Made by a program: the position numbers and the translations under genes. The notes under the pieces were generated by a model that worked only from the letters and a program-made list of their open reading frames with translations, was not told where the DNA came from and searched no databases. A DNA stretch of 28,708 bases from Bacillota bacterium (GTDB lineage Bacteria > Bacillota > Clostridia > Christensenellales > Aristaeellaceae), in the NCBI GenBank assembly GCA_023415715.1, contig JAEZJP010000182.1:1-28708 (forward strand), in the 5' to 3' direction. How positions within the stretch are numbered: position 1 is the stretch's first letter; each line of letters begins with the position of its first letter. Below, piece by piece: positions 16,073 through 23,002 of this stretch.

Positions 16073-16537
16073 TTGCCTTTGCTCATCCAACTCTCAAAGC
16101 GAATATTGCGTTCACTATTTTAACCTATAACACATTCTATCCATTTGTCACCTATAGGACTGGACTACGGATGCCTTTTTCGCATTGCCAGCCAACCCAG
16201 TACGTATTCGCCATTGCATACAAAAGAACATCGGGCAACTCCGCATCAAACCTGGTCATCTCATAATAAATCGTGAGTTCTCTTCGCTAAGCTGCCATGT
16301 CTTTACTTCCGCCACCGCTGATGCGCAGGCACACAGAAGGATGAGAGCCAGCAGGCAGGCAAGCGCTTTTGAAAACAATGTTTCATAAAAGGGTGCCCCT
16401 TTCAACCGCTATGAACGTTCTCCCGACATGGATGTCCCATTTCCTGGAACATAATCTGCCTATGGAACGCTCCACCCTTCCAGATTCATCCAACCATCAT
16501 GTAAAAACATATATTCCATGCCCGGCCGGCAGGTTAC
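16073..16537. other. Region without an intact gene between surface protein and anti-sigma factor
   Basis: The stretch holds the frameshifted gene fragment at 16163-16386. I see nothing else coding. The GC-rich CCGGCCGGC just after the anti-sigma stop is a short palindrome without a T tail, so I do not call it a terminator. Confidence 0.6.
16163..16386 (-). pseudogene. Broken 5' fragment of a second copy of the secreted SH3 protein gene (paralog of 18136-19374)
   Basis: Read on the minus strand from ATG 16386, this DNA aligns with the start of the gene at 19374. The peptide begins MKHCFQK (intact copy MKNCFQK). After a one-base loss in the signal-peptide region the frame shifts to give AEVKTWQL, the same as in the intact copy. 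After a second shift near the codons matching IYYEMSKF it gives DAELPDVLLYAMA and WVGWQCEKGIR (intact copy DTEQPDDLMEVMA and WAGWQCVKGIR). Similarity ends near 16165, so about five-sixths of the gene is missing. The similarity also covers the ribosome-binding region just upstream (GAAAGGGG against GAAAGGAG). It cannot give a functional protein and is probably the remnant of a duplication. Confidence 0.8.
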
Positions 16538-17524
16538 TTATTTCAAACCTTCCGCGATCTTCATCAATTCCTCCTTGCCAAAGGCGGTGGCGTTTAAAGT
16601 GTATTTGGCGGCCTGATAAAAGCGCGGAGAAGGTTCTTTCAGGCCATAGTTCCCCGCCCAATCAAGTTCCGGGAGGCTGAACCATCTGTAAAATCGCTTG
16701 GGTTCCATGCAGGATTTGCGAAGGTTCAATTGGTTTGCAAGTCCGTATTCCGGGTTTTTAATATAGATGCCCACCTTCATCCCCGGCATGGTCACAGGCT
16801 CGCTGCTGCCGCCCTCCTCTATAAGGAAGGATTGGTAGTCAGACAGGGTTTCCCTGCGGCATTCAATCTGCAGATCATCCCCCGCCTTGTTATTGAAGCC
16901 CATATAGTAGCTTTGAATGTTCTTAAACACATTCTCCGGCAGCTTGAACTTGAAAAGGGTAAGGCCTGTGAGCAGTGGCTCCTTCGACGCAAGGGGAACC
17001 CCCGCCTTCCATACATCCTCTGACAGGTAAAATAATATTTGGCCAAAGTTGAAATCATAACCCTCCGGGAGGGTAGCAGGAAGCAGAAGATCAGGAGCTG
17101 AGGCACGGATGTATGATTCCATCTCCGGGTACGAATAAAAAATCTTGCTGGCTGCGCTTAATACCATGTCGGAACCAAACTTTACTGCCCAAAGCTCACC
17201 ATCAGGAGCCTGTTCAATGGCATCCCAGGCTGCCTGTTCCCGGTACTGGGCCTTTGGGTCCTTTTCCGCCTGGGATTCCTCTTGCCAATAAGGTTCATCC
17301 ACCGTATTCCCTGACCAGTCTACCTGATGGGCGCTGGTCAATGCGATGGCCGAAGCGCCGATGATCCCCGCAAGGACCACCGCCGCAATGAGCATTGTCC
17401 GCAGGCGCTTGCGGGAGGCAGGCCGGAGATTTGCAGCCACCTCCATTTTTGCTTTCGTCTCCGATATCAGCCTTTCCCCAGGGACAACATTTGCAAGAAG
17501 CTCCTTGTATTCCGTTTCAAGCAT
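16538..17524 (-). CDS. Membrane anti-sigma factor partner of the ECF sigma factor (DUF4367-like)
   Basis: The 328-residue product has a cytoplasmic N-terminus of about 42 residues (MLETEYKELLANVV...), one membrane helix (about 43-64, MLIAAVVLAGIIGASAIA) and an extracytoplasmic domain with a segment LLPATLPEGYDF of the kind seen in DUF4367-type sensor domains. That is the normal layout of a one-pass anti-sigma factor that holds its sigma factor at the membrane until a surface signal arrives. The zinc-finger HxxxCxxC motif of ZAS anti-sigma factors is absent. ATG 17524 overlaps the sigma stop by 8 bases and has GGAGG 9 bases upstream; the frame to 17545 lacks such a site. The overlap implies coupled, balanced synthesis. 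The function is inferred mainly from context and topology. Confidence 0.75.
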   Translation of the reverse strand: MLETEYKELLANVVPGERLISETKAKMEVAANLRPASRKRLRTMLIAAVVLAGIIGASAIALTSAHQVDWSGNTVDEPYWQEESQAEKDPKAQYREQAAWDAIEQAPDGELWAVKFGSDMVLSAASKIFYSYPEMESYIRASAPDLLLPATLPEGYDFNFGQILFYLSEDVWKAGVPLASKEPLLTGLTLFKFKLPENVFKNIQSYYMGFNNKAGDDLQIECRRETLSDYQSFLIEEGGSSEPVTMPGMKVGIYIKNPEYGLANQLNLRKSCMEPKRFYRWFSLPELDWAGNYGLKEPSPRFYQAAKYTLNATAFGKEELMKIAEGLK

Positions 17525-18017
17525 GGGCGCAGGCCTCCTCACCATTAATGGTTGCCTTCAGCTTTTTTCTGGTGCGGCTGAGCATCATACGTACGGCGGG
17601 GGCAGTTAAGTGCAGCACCCCGGCGATCTCCTCTGCCGTCATGTTTTCAAAATAGTGCAAGTGGATCACCGTGCGGTTTTTTTCAGGCAATGCGGCAAGG
17701 GCCTCCTTCAAGCCGCTTGCGCTGCCGGGATACAGATCCTCCATATAACCTGTCTCCTCCGTGAGGGTTACGGTACGTTTCCGCCAGGCACTTTTCATAA
17801 AATTCCGGCTTACATTCACCGTTACGCGGATGAACCAGGCTTTTTCATGCTCCGGGCATGTAAAAGAAGGGGATGCGCTGATGTAGCGCAAAAACACCTC
17901 CTGGTAGATGTCGTCGGCGTCGTGTCGCGTGCCCGTACGTACATAAGCCAGGCGGTACACCATCAGGGAATGGCGCTCTATGACGCTTTGAATGATCTCC
18001 CGGACTTGCGGGTCCAT
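17517..18017 (-). CDS. ECF-type RNA polymerase sigma factor
   Basis: This 166-residue sigma-70 factor has only regions 2 and 4, as ECF factors do. Region 2 spans about residues 10-75, with ADDIYQEVFLRYI (the core-binding and -10 recognition part) and EKAWFIRVTVNVSRNF. Region 4 spans about 105-160, with LPEKNRTVIHLHYFENMTAE and the helix-turn-helix IAGVLHLTAPAVRMMLSRTR, which reads the -35 box. The start at 18017 is chosen for GGGAGGTGA 4-5 bases upstream; a longer frame to 18044 would cross that site. It overlaps the anti-sigma gene downstream. ECF factors are often autoregulated, but I could not define a promoter with confidence in the 118 bases before it. The likely stimulus is envelope stress, by analogy only. 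Confidence 0.9.
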   Translation of the reverse strand: MDPQVREIIQSVIERHSLMVYRLAYVRTGTRHDADDIYQEVFLRYISASPSFTCPEHEKAWFIRVTVNVSRNFMKSAWRKRTVTLTEETGYMEDLYPGSASGLKEALAALPEKNRTVIHLHYFENMTAEEIAGVLHLTAPAVRMMLSRTRKKLKATINGEEACAHA

Positions 18018-18135
18018 CCGCTCACCTCCCACTGCATAGAACACAACCGGGAGGGCAAAAACGCAACAACTTTTTGAAAGATATTATTTCTGTCATATAC
18101 ACTGCCGTATGATTTGAATATGAAGCAATAATTCG

Positions 18136-19374
18136 CTAAGGTTTTTCATTTGTATCGGCATATTTCAGCCGCAAGGGCGTATCGGCCTGCGTAACATCCT
18201 GAGTACGCAGATAGCCGTACGTGCCCTCGATATCCATGAAATACCCCACCTCATCCCGGGGAATGCACACATGCAGCCAGTCGCCGCAGTCTGCAAGAAC
18301 ATACATTGCTGTACCCGCTGCCAGATTTGCTGTCGTTTCGGCACTGCTGGCGGCACCTGTTTTCAACTCACAGTCTATATTTGTCCGCCCGACGGTCAGC
18401 GTAGCGCACGGATATGGTATATGCAGGAACATGTTTTCTGCCGGGAGAATGTATGATCCGCTGATATAGCCTACCGTCTGACCGACCTGCACCTTATACC
18501 ACGGTTCGCGTTTACCCGGAGCCATGCCCAGAATCTTCGCCGGTGTCCCGAAATAATAGAACCCAAGACTCCTCGACTGTGAAGATGTCTTTTCGCGCAT
18601 GTTTGAGCTGGACAGGATCCCATATCCGGCAGGCACCGTACGCGGATTGGAGGTGACAAAGCTGTGAACTTCGTCCATCGTCCTGGGATATCGGTCTGCA
18701 TCCAGTGCTTCCAAAAAAGTGGGAAATAGATACGGCAAGCTTTCTTCTGCCGTAACCGTTCCGGAAGGAGATTTGGTTTCTATGTGAAAGAAAAGAATGG
18801 AATTTATCGTGGCACCAATGGTCAGTACGCTGCCATCTGCATACTCGTGGCGGTAGTGTTCCAGCATGATGGGTTCTTTCTCGCGATGATTCAAGCTAAG
18901 CCGAAACACCTCGCATCCGCCATCTTCGCAAGGATATACCATCTCCACCCTGGGATACGAACTGTCCAGGATGGCGTCAAAATCATAATCACGGCCGGTC
19001 AACAGCGCTTTTTCTTCCGCAGCCGGTATGCATTCCCACATTTTCCCATCCAGACACATAAACTGCAGCAGCATCGTTTGGCTGTCCTTTTGAACGGCAA
19101 CCAATGCCACGCCTCCTTTCAGTACATTTGTCGTTTTGACCCGTTCCTCCTGCCGGATGCCTTTTACGCATTGCCAGCCGGCCCAGGGTGTTTTCGCCAT
19201 TACCTCCATAAGATCATCGGGCTGCTCCGTATCAAACTTTGACATTTCGTAATAAATCGACATGTCTTCCTTGATTAATTGCCATGTCTTTACTTCCGCC
19301 ATGGCTGATGCGCCGGCGAACAATAAGGTCAAGGTCAGCAGGATGACAAAGTGTTTTTGAAAACAATTTTTCAT
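18136..19374 (-). CDS. Secreted protein with C-terminal SH3-like domains, function unknown
   Basis: The 412-residue product has a signal peptide (MKNCFQKHFVILLTLTLLFA to about residue 25). A long N-terminal region without a family I recognise follows (about 26-240, starting AEVKTWQLIKEDMSIYYEMS), then two SH3-like modules in the last 160 residues. The first, SLGFYYFGTPAKILG...YISGSYIL, resembles modules of the SH3 protein at 8544-9509 (SLGLYFTGTQVQ...YMSSDYL). Start 19374 has GGAAAGGAG about 11 bases upstream and opens the signal peptide; the frame runs on to 19494 without a reason to use it. It is transcribed toward the sigma/anti-sigma pair 118 bases downstream, and a broken copy of its 5' end lies beyond them. 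A wall-associated role is inferred. Confidence 0.75.
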   Translation of the reverse strand: MKNCFQKHFVILLTLTLLFAGASAMAEVKTWQLIKEDMSIYYEMSKFDTEQPDDLMEVMAKTPWAGWQCVKGIRQEERVKTTNVLKGGVALVAVQKDSQTMLLQFMCLDGKMWECIPAAEEKALLTGRDYDFDAILDSSYPRVEMVYPCEDGGCEVFRLSLNHREKEPIMLEHYRHEYADGSVLTIGATINSILFFHIETKSPSGTVTAEESLPYLFPTFLEALDADRYPRTMDEVHSFVTSNPRTVPAGYGILSSSNMREKTSSQSRSLGFYYFGTPAKILGMAPGKREPWYKVQVGQTVGYISGSYILPAENMFLHIPYPCATLTVGRTNIDCELKTGAASSAETTANLAAGTAMYVLADCGDWLHVCIPRDEVGYFMDIEGTYGYLRTQDVTQADTPLRLKYADTNEKP

Positions 19375-19700
19375 AATGAGCTGCTCCTTTCCATTGATCC
19401 AATGTGATACCGATACAAGGCTCGCTCTAAAGTGAGGGCCGATATACCGGTCTAATCTTCCTAATAAACGTACAAGTTTTCCAATTCGATCCATATATGA
19501 TGTAAAATGTTGTATCAGCTATCTTCCGCAGAGCAAATGAAACTGATGACTTCCGCACCATTCATATTCAGTTGACAATGAAATAGCAAAGTTTTAACAT
19601 AAGGCAATGCAAAGTACCTTTAATGCTTTATTTTGAGATGCATTGCTTTATAGGGATTGATACAACTCTGTTTCTTAAATCTGTTTGAAGAGGTTCCGTC
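19375..19700. other. Divergent intergenic region upstream of the SH3 protein and the binding-protein gene
   Basis: No gene is seen in these 326 bases. They hold the plus-strand promoter at 19572-19600. The minus-strand side must drive the SH3 protein gene, but I found no box pair good enough to report. Confidence 0.55.
19572..19600 (+). promoter_or_regulatory. Sigma-A-type promoter for the binding-protein gene at 19701
   Basis: TTGACA (19572-19577) is a perfect -35 box and TAACAT (19595-19600) a 4/6 -10 box, with a 17-base spacer. The leader would be about 94 bases. Confidence 0.55.
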
Positions 19701-20630
19701 ATGCTGCAAAAATGCAAATCTACTGCAAAAGTGATGGCGCACATGATTTGGCATAACAAGGCCATTGTGATTCTGCTTTTTCTACTAGGCGGCATACTTG
19801 TCATCTCAGCTCCCAACCTGAGCTTAACAGCAGGCAGTCCGGCTATCATAGGTATTGTTCGTGAACCCAACGCGTATTGCACATTTACAGAAATAAACAG
19901 CAATGATTCCAGGTATAATGTCTCTATAGCAGACGGGTATCCCGGATTGATCTCTGCGTTAAAAGAAGGAAGGCTGGATGCGGCAATATTACCTGTGCAG
20001 TATCTTGATGAATTTTATGATGACGATATCTCTGTATTGGCTGCAACATCTTACCTGAATCTTGTTATTGTGGAAAACGGCGATACCGTCTATTCGCTTG
20101 CTGACTTAAACGGGCGCACTGTTATCATGCAGGAATCAACTGCGAACTCACTGGAAAATAAAATGTTGAACCTGCTTATTGCAAAGGCAAACATTCAAGT
20201 GGATATATCGTATGAAAGCGATGAGCAGATTACTGAAAAAACACAGGAAAACAATTTTGAAATCATGGTATTAACACCTTATCAGTGTGCGAAAGTTTTG
20301 CAGGATAATGACAGCTACCGAAGCTGCTTTAACCTTGCGGACCAGTGGTATAGCCTTTTGGGAACACAGCCTCCGGCGGGCTGCCTGATCGCAGCACGAA
20401 ACGATGTCATTGAAGCAAAGTCATCCGGTCTCTCGAATTTTCTTACAGGCGTAAAAGCATCCATCAATTTCATCAATGATAAGCATAAAAAGGCTGTTAC
20501 GCTGATTGCGAAGAGCGGTCTTGGAGAGGATACCGTTGCAATACTGAAGGAAATTCCGCACTATATGTATACCTATCTGGATGGAAACAGCCTGACCGAT
20601 AGTCTGGAGCAGCTCAAGCAACTATTTTAA
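19701..20630 (+). CDS. Membrane-anchored NMT1/THI5-like substrate-binding protein
   Basis: The 309-residue product resembles the NMT1/THI5 and NitT/TauT type periplasmic-binding fold. This fold normally delivers thiamine precursors, sulphonates, nitrate or similar small molecules to an ABC importer. Support is by pattern: ADGYPGLISALKEGRLDAAI (the GLISAL and short-strand region), then LADLNGRTVIMQE, which matches the family's L-x-D-L-x-G-K/R-T/K-x-I segment, and a hinge-like MVLTPYQC. A hydrophobic stretch at about residues 19-38 (NKAIVILLFLLGGILVISAP) is an uncleaved anchor or signal sequence; no lipobox cysteine is present. GAAGAGG precedes the ATG. No permease or ATPase of this type is adjacent, so it is an orphan binding protein or sensor. 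The ligand is unknown. Confidence 0.6.
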   Translation: MLQKCKSTAKVMAHMIWHNKAIVILLFLLGGILVISAPNLSLTAGSPAIIGIVREPNAYCTFTEINSNDSRYNVSIADGYPGLISALKEGRLDAAILPVQYLDEFYDDDISVLAATSYLNLVIVENGDTVYSLADLNGRTVIMQESTANSLENKMLNLLIAKANIQVDISYESDEQITEKTQENNFEIMVLTPYQCAKVLQDNDSYRSCFNLADQWYSLLGTQPPAGCLIAARNDVIEAKSSGLSNFLTGVKASINFINDKHKKAVTLIAKSGLGEDTVAILKEIPHYMYTYLDGNSLTDSLEQLKQLF

Positions 20631-20745
20631 AAGAATAAGCTTCATCCATTATACCTTTTCATTCAAATCATATATTTCCATCATAAATGGGCCTGGTGTG
20701 TAAAAAAGGAACACGCACAAAAAAATTCAAAATCTTTCAAAACGC

Positions 20746-20774
20746 TTGACAATTTTGCAGTACGGAACTAATAT
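20746..20774 (+). promoter_or_regulatory. Sigma-A-type promoter of the marR-ABC exporter operon
   Basis: TTGACA (20746-20751) and TAATAT (20769-20774) are exactly 17 bases apart. This is the best promoter in the window. The -10 box lies inside the first of three palindromes. Confidence 0.8.
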
Positions 20775-20807
20775 TAGCTCGCTAACAATTAGGATACTAA
20801 CTATTAG
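20768..20807. promoter_or_regulatory. Three regularly spaced CTAA-TTAG palindromes (probable MarR operator)
   Basis: CTAATATTAG (20768-20777), CTAACAATTAG (20782-20792) and CTAACTATTAG (20797-20807) each consist of CTAA and TTAG arms with 2-3 bases between. Their centres are 14.5-15 bases apart. The first covers the -10 box, the second the likely transcription start, and the third ends next to the ribosome binding site of the MarR gene. The arrangement fits autorepression by the MarR protein encoded directly downstream. Confidence 0.7.
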
Positions 20808-20817
20808 GAGCGATATT

Positions 20818-21246
20818 ATGGCGATTCAGTTATACATGGCCTTGTACAAGACCTTTCACGCGCAGAAGAACAGAATTCGGCCCGGCATGACGGAAATGGG
20901 GCTTTCGACGGGACAACCGAAAGTTTTACGCTACCTTTCGCATACGGATTGCTGCATGCAAAAAGATATAGCCGCGGCGCTGGATATCGAACCCGCCACC
21001 GTGTCACAGATTCTATCCAATATGGAACAGAACGGTTTGGTGAAACGATCCGGCTGTGCGGAGCGCAGGCGCGCCGATTCGGTTACCATCACAGAAAAAG
21101 GCAAGGAGGCTTATGAAAAATGGGAGCAGCTTTGCCATGCAGTTGAGAAAGACGCATTAAGCGGGTTTACGGAGAGCGAACGGGAGCAATTCATCGGATA
21201 TCTTGGCCGTATGTACGTGAATCTCACGGGGAAAGCGCTTGATTAA
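20818..21246 (+). CDS. MarR-family transcriptional repressor
   Basis: The 142-residue protein is a winged-helix MarR regulator. The DNA-recognition part is visible at about residues 40-75: CMQKDIAAALDIEPATVSQI (helix-turn-helix) followed by LSNMEQNGLVKR. The wing, SGCAERRRADSVTITEKGKE, carries the basic residues typical of the family (D/E-R-R-x-x-x-V-x-I/L-T-x-x-G). AGGAG lies 7 bases before ATG 20818; an upstream in-frame TTG at 20746 is the -35 box itself and is not a start. The gene leads the operon with two ABC half-transporters 28 bases downstream, so it most likely represses its own operon through the three palindromes before it. Derepression by a drug or metabolite is usual for such operons. 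Confidence 0.88.
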   Translation: MAIQLYMALYKTFHAQKNRIRPGMTEMGLSTGQPKVLRYLSHTDCCMQKDIAAALDIEPATVSQILSNMEQNGLVKRSGCAERRRADSVTITEKGKEAYEKWEQLCHAVEKDALSGFTESEREQFIGYLGRMYVNLTGKALD

Positions 21247-21274
21247 TAAACGAGTCACGCCGCAAGGAGTAAAT

Positions 21275-23002
21275 ATGTTAAAACGATTTTTCCTCTATTT
21301 TGAAAAATACAAAAAGTATATTATAGGCAGCATTGCATTCGTTGTGCTGGAAACAGGATTTGAACTTGTGATCCCCATGATCATGGCTGACATCATCGAT
21401 GTGGGTGTTGTGAACCGGGACACGAACTATATTCTGCGCAAAAGCGTTGCTATGGTTGTTTGCGCGCTGGTATCCTTGCTGCTGGGCATATTGTACGCGC
21501 GCTTTGCAGCCATCGCGGGCCAGGGTTTTGGCGCGGAGCTTCGTAAAGCGGAATACCGAAAGATACAAAGCTTTTCGTTTTCCAATGTGGACCACTTCAG
21601 CACCCCGTCGCTGATGACCAGGCTGACAAGCGATATCACCATCATTCAAAACGCCATATGCAACGGGATCCGCCCCATGGTTCGCGGCCCTGTAATGATG
21701 GTGATGGCCCTCGTTATGACCATAACCATCAGCCCGAAGCTGACGGTTGTGTTCCTGGTGGCCATTCCAATTTTGGCAATCACATTGTTTTTGATTATTT
21801 CAAAATTGCGCCCCATGTACGGGAAAATGCAAAAGGCGCTGGATAAGGTCAATGCCACCGTGCAGGAAAACCTGGTCGCCATCCGTACGGTAAAATCCTA
21901 TGTCAAAGGCGGGAGCGAAAGCCAGAAATTCGGCGAAGTCAACCAGGCTTTCAGGACCTCCTCCGAAGGGGCTTTCCATTATGCGGTGATGAACATGCCG
22001 GCTTTCCAGCTTGTTATGTATGCCACTATAGTATTGATCCTCTGGTTCGGCGGCAACTTCATTCATACGGGCACCATGAAGGTTGGCCAACTGACCGGTT
22101 TTTTGAGCTATGTTTTGCAAATATTGAATTCTTTGATGATGATCTCCAACGTGTTTTTGATGCTCAGCCGTTCCATGGCTTCTGCCGGCCGCATTCTTGA
22201 GGTCATGGATGAGCCGGCCGGCATTGTGGACGGCACCTTTACTGGAAAGGTGGAAAAAGGGAGCATCGATTTTGATCATGTCTCCTTCAAATACAAGGAA
22301 ACGGCGAAGGAGTACGTGCTTTCCGATATCAATTTGCACATCAAAGCCGGCCAGACGGTGGGCATCATCGGCGGTACGGGTTCGGCAAAATCCTCCCTGG
22401 TGCAATTGATCCCGCGGTTGTATGATGTGTCCTCCGGCTGCCTCAAAATCGACGGCCATGATGTGAAGGAATATGGCCTGACCCATTTGCGGGACGCCGT
22501 CGGCATGGTGCTGCAGAAAAATACGCTTTTCTCCGGCACCATACGGGAAAACCTCAAGTGGGGCGACGAAAACGCATCCCAGGAGGAGTTGGATTGGGCT
22601 TGCCGGATCGCCCGAGCCGATGAATTTTTGAAAAAGATGCCGGATGGCTATGAAACCGACCTTGGCCAGGGAGGCGTGAATGTATCCGGAGGCCAAAAGC
22701 AGCGGCTTTGTATCGCCAGGGCGCTGCTCAAAAGGCCCAAGGTACTGATCTTCGACGATTCCACCAGCGCCGTGGATACAGCCACGGAATCAAGCATCCG
22801 CAGGCAGCTTGCTAAGGAGCTCACAGACGTGACAAAGATCTTTATTACCCAGCGCATCAGCTCCATTGAGCACGCCGATCAGATTGTGGTTTTGGAAAAC
22901 GGGAAAATCAACGAGGTCGGCACCCATGAAGAACTGCTTGCGCACAATCCCATTTACCAGGATATTTACGCGCTTCAAAGAAAGGGGGCGGCTGTGTCAT
23001 GA
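21275..23002 (+). CDS. ABC exporter half-transporter with degenerate ATP site (subunit 1)
   Basis: This 575-residue half-transporter has an N-terminal six-helix domain (about 1-310) and a C-terminal ATPase domain. Walker A is GGTGSAKS (366-373), with Ala371 where Gly is usual. The signature VSGGQ (470-474) is canonical. Walker B ends FDD (493-495), with Asp495 in place of the catalytic Glu. The switch residue is Gln526 (TQR) instead of His. These changes mark one non-hydrolysing ATP site, as in heterodimeric exporters such as BmrCD and TM287/288. Start 21275 has AAGGAG 7 bases upstream; the longer frame from TTG 21239 overlaps the MarR stop and lacks a site. The partner subunit is encoded immediately downstream with an ATGA overlap. 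Drug or lipid-like substrates are typical. Confidence 0.92.
   Translation: MLKRFFLYFEKYKKYIIGSIAFVVLETGFELVIPMIMADIIDVGVVNRDTNYILRKSVAMVVCALVSLLLGILYARFAAIAGQGFGAELRKAEYRKIQSFSFSNVDHFSTPSLMTRLTSDITIIQNAICNGIRPMVRGPVMMVMALVMTITISPKLTVVFLVAIPILAITLFLIISKLRPMYGKMQKALDKVNATVQENLVAIRTVKSYVKGGSESQKFGEVNQAFRTSSEGAFHYAVMNMPAFQLVMYATIVLILWFGGNFIHTGTMKVGQLTGFLSYVLQILNSLMMISNVFLMLSRSMASAGRILEVMDEPAGIVDGTFTGKVEKGSIDFDHVSFKYKETAKEYVLSDINLHIKAGQTVGIIGGTGSAKSSLVQLIPRLYDVSSGCLKIDGHDVKEYGLTHLRDAVGMVLQKNTLFSGTIRENLKWGDENASQEELDWACRIARADEFLKKMPDGYETDLGQGGVNVSGGQKQRLCIARALLKRPKVLIFDDSTSAVDTATESSIRRQLAKELTDVTKIFITQRISSIEHADQIVVLENGKINEVGTHEELLAHNPIYQDIYALQRKGAAVS

Noticed and set aside
16185..16680. Small plus-strand frames at 16185-16388 and 16369-16680
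   Set aside because: The first is antisense to a decayed gene fragment and the second runs into the anti-sigma gene on the opposite strand. Neither has a start site or domain.
18018..18135. ECF-type autoregulatory promoter before the sigma gene
   Set aside because: A GCAAC-like element with a T run is visible near 18062-18077 but on the plus strand, facing away from the sigma gene, and no matching -10 was convincing.
20746..20817. Upstream TTG start for the MarR protein
   Set aside because: The TTG at 20746 is the -35 box of the promoter, so it is not transcribed. ATG 20818 has AGGAG at the right distance.
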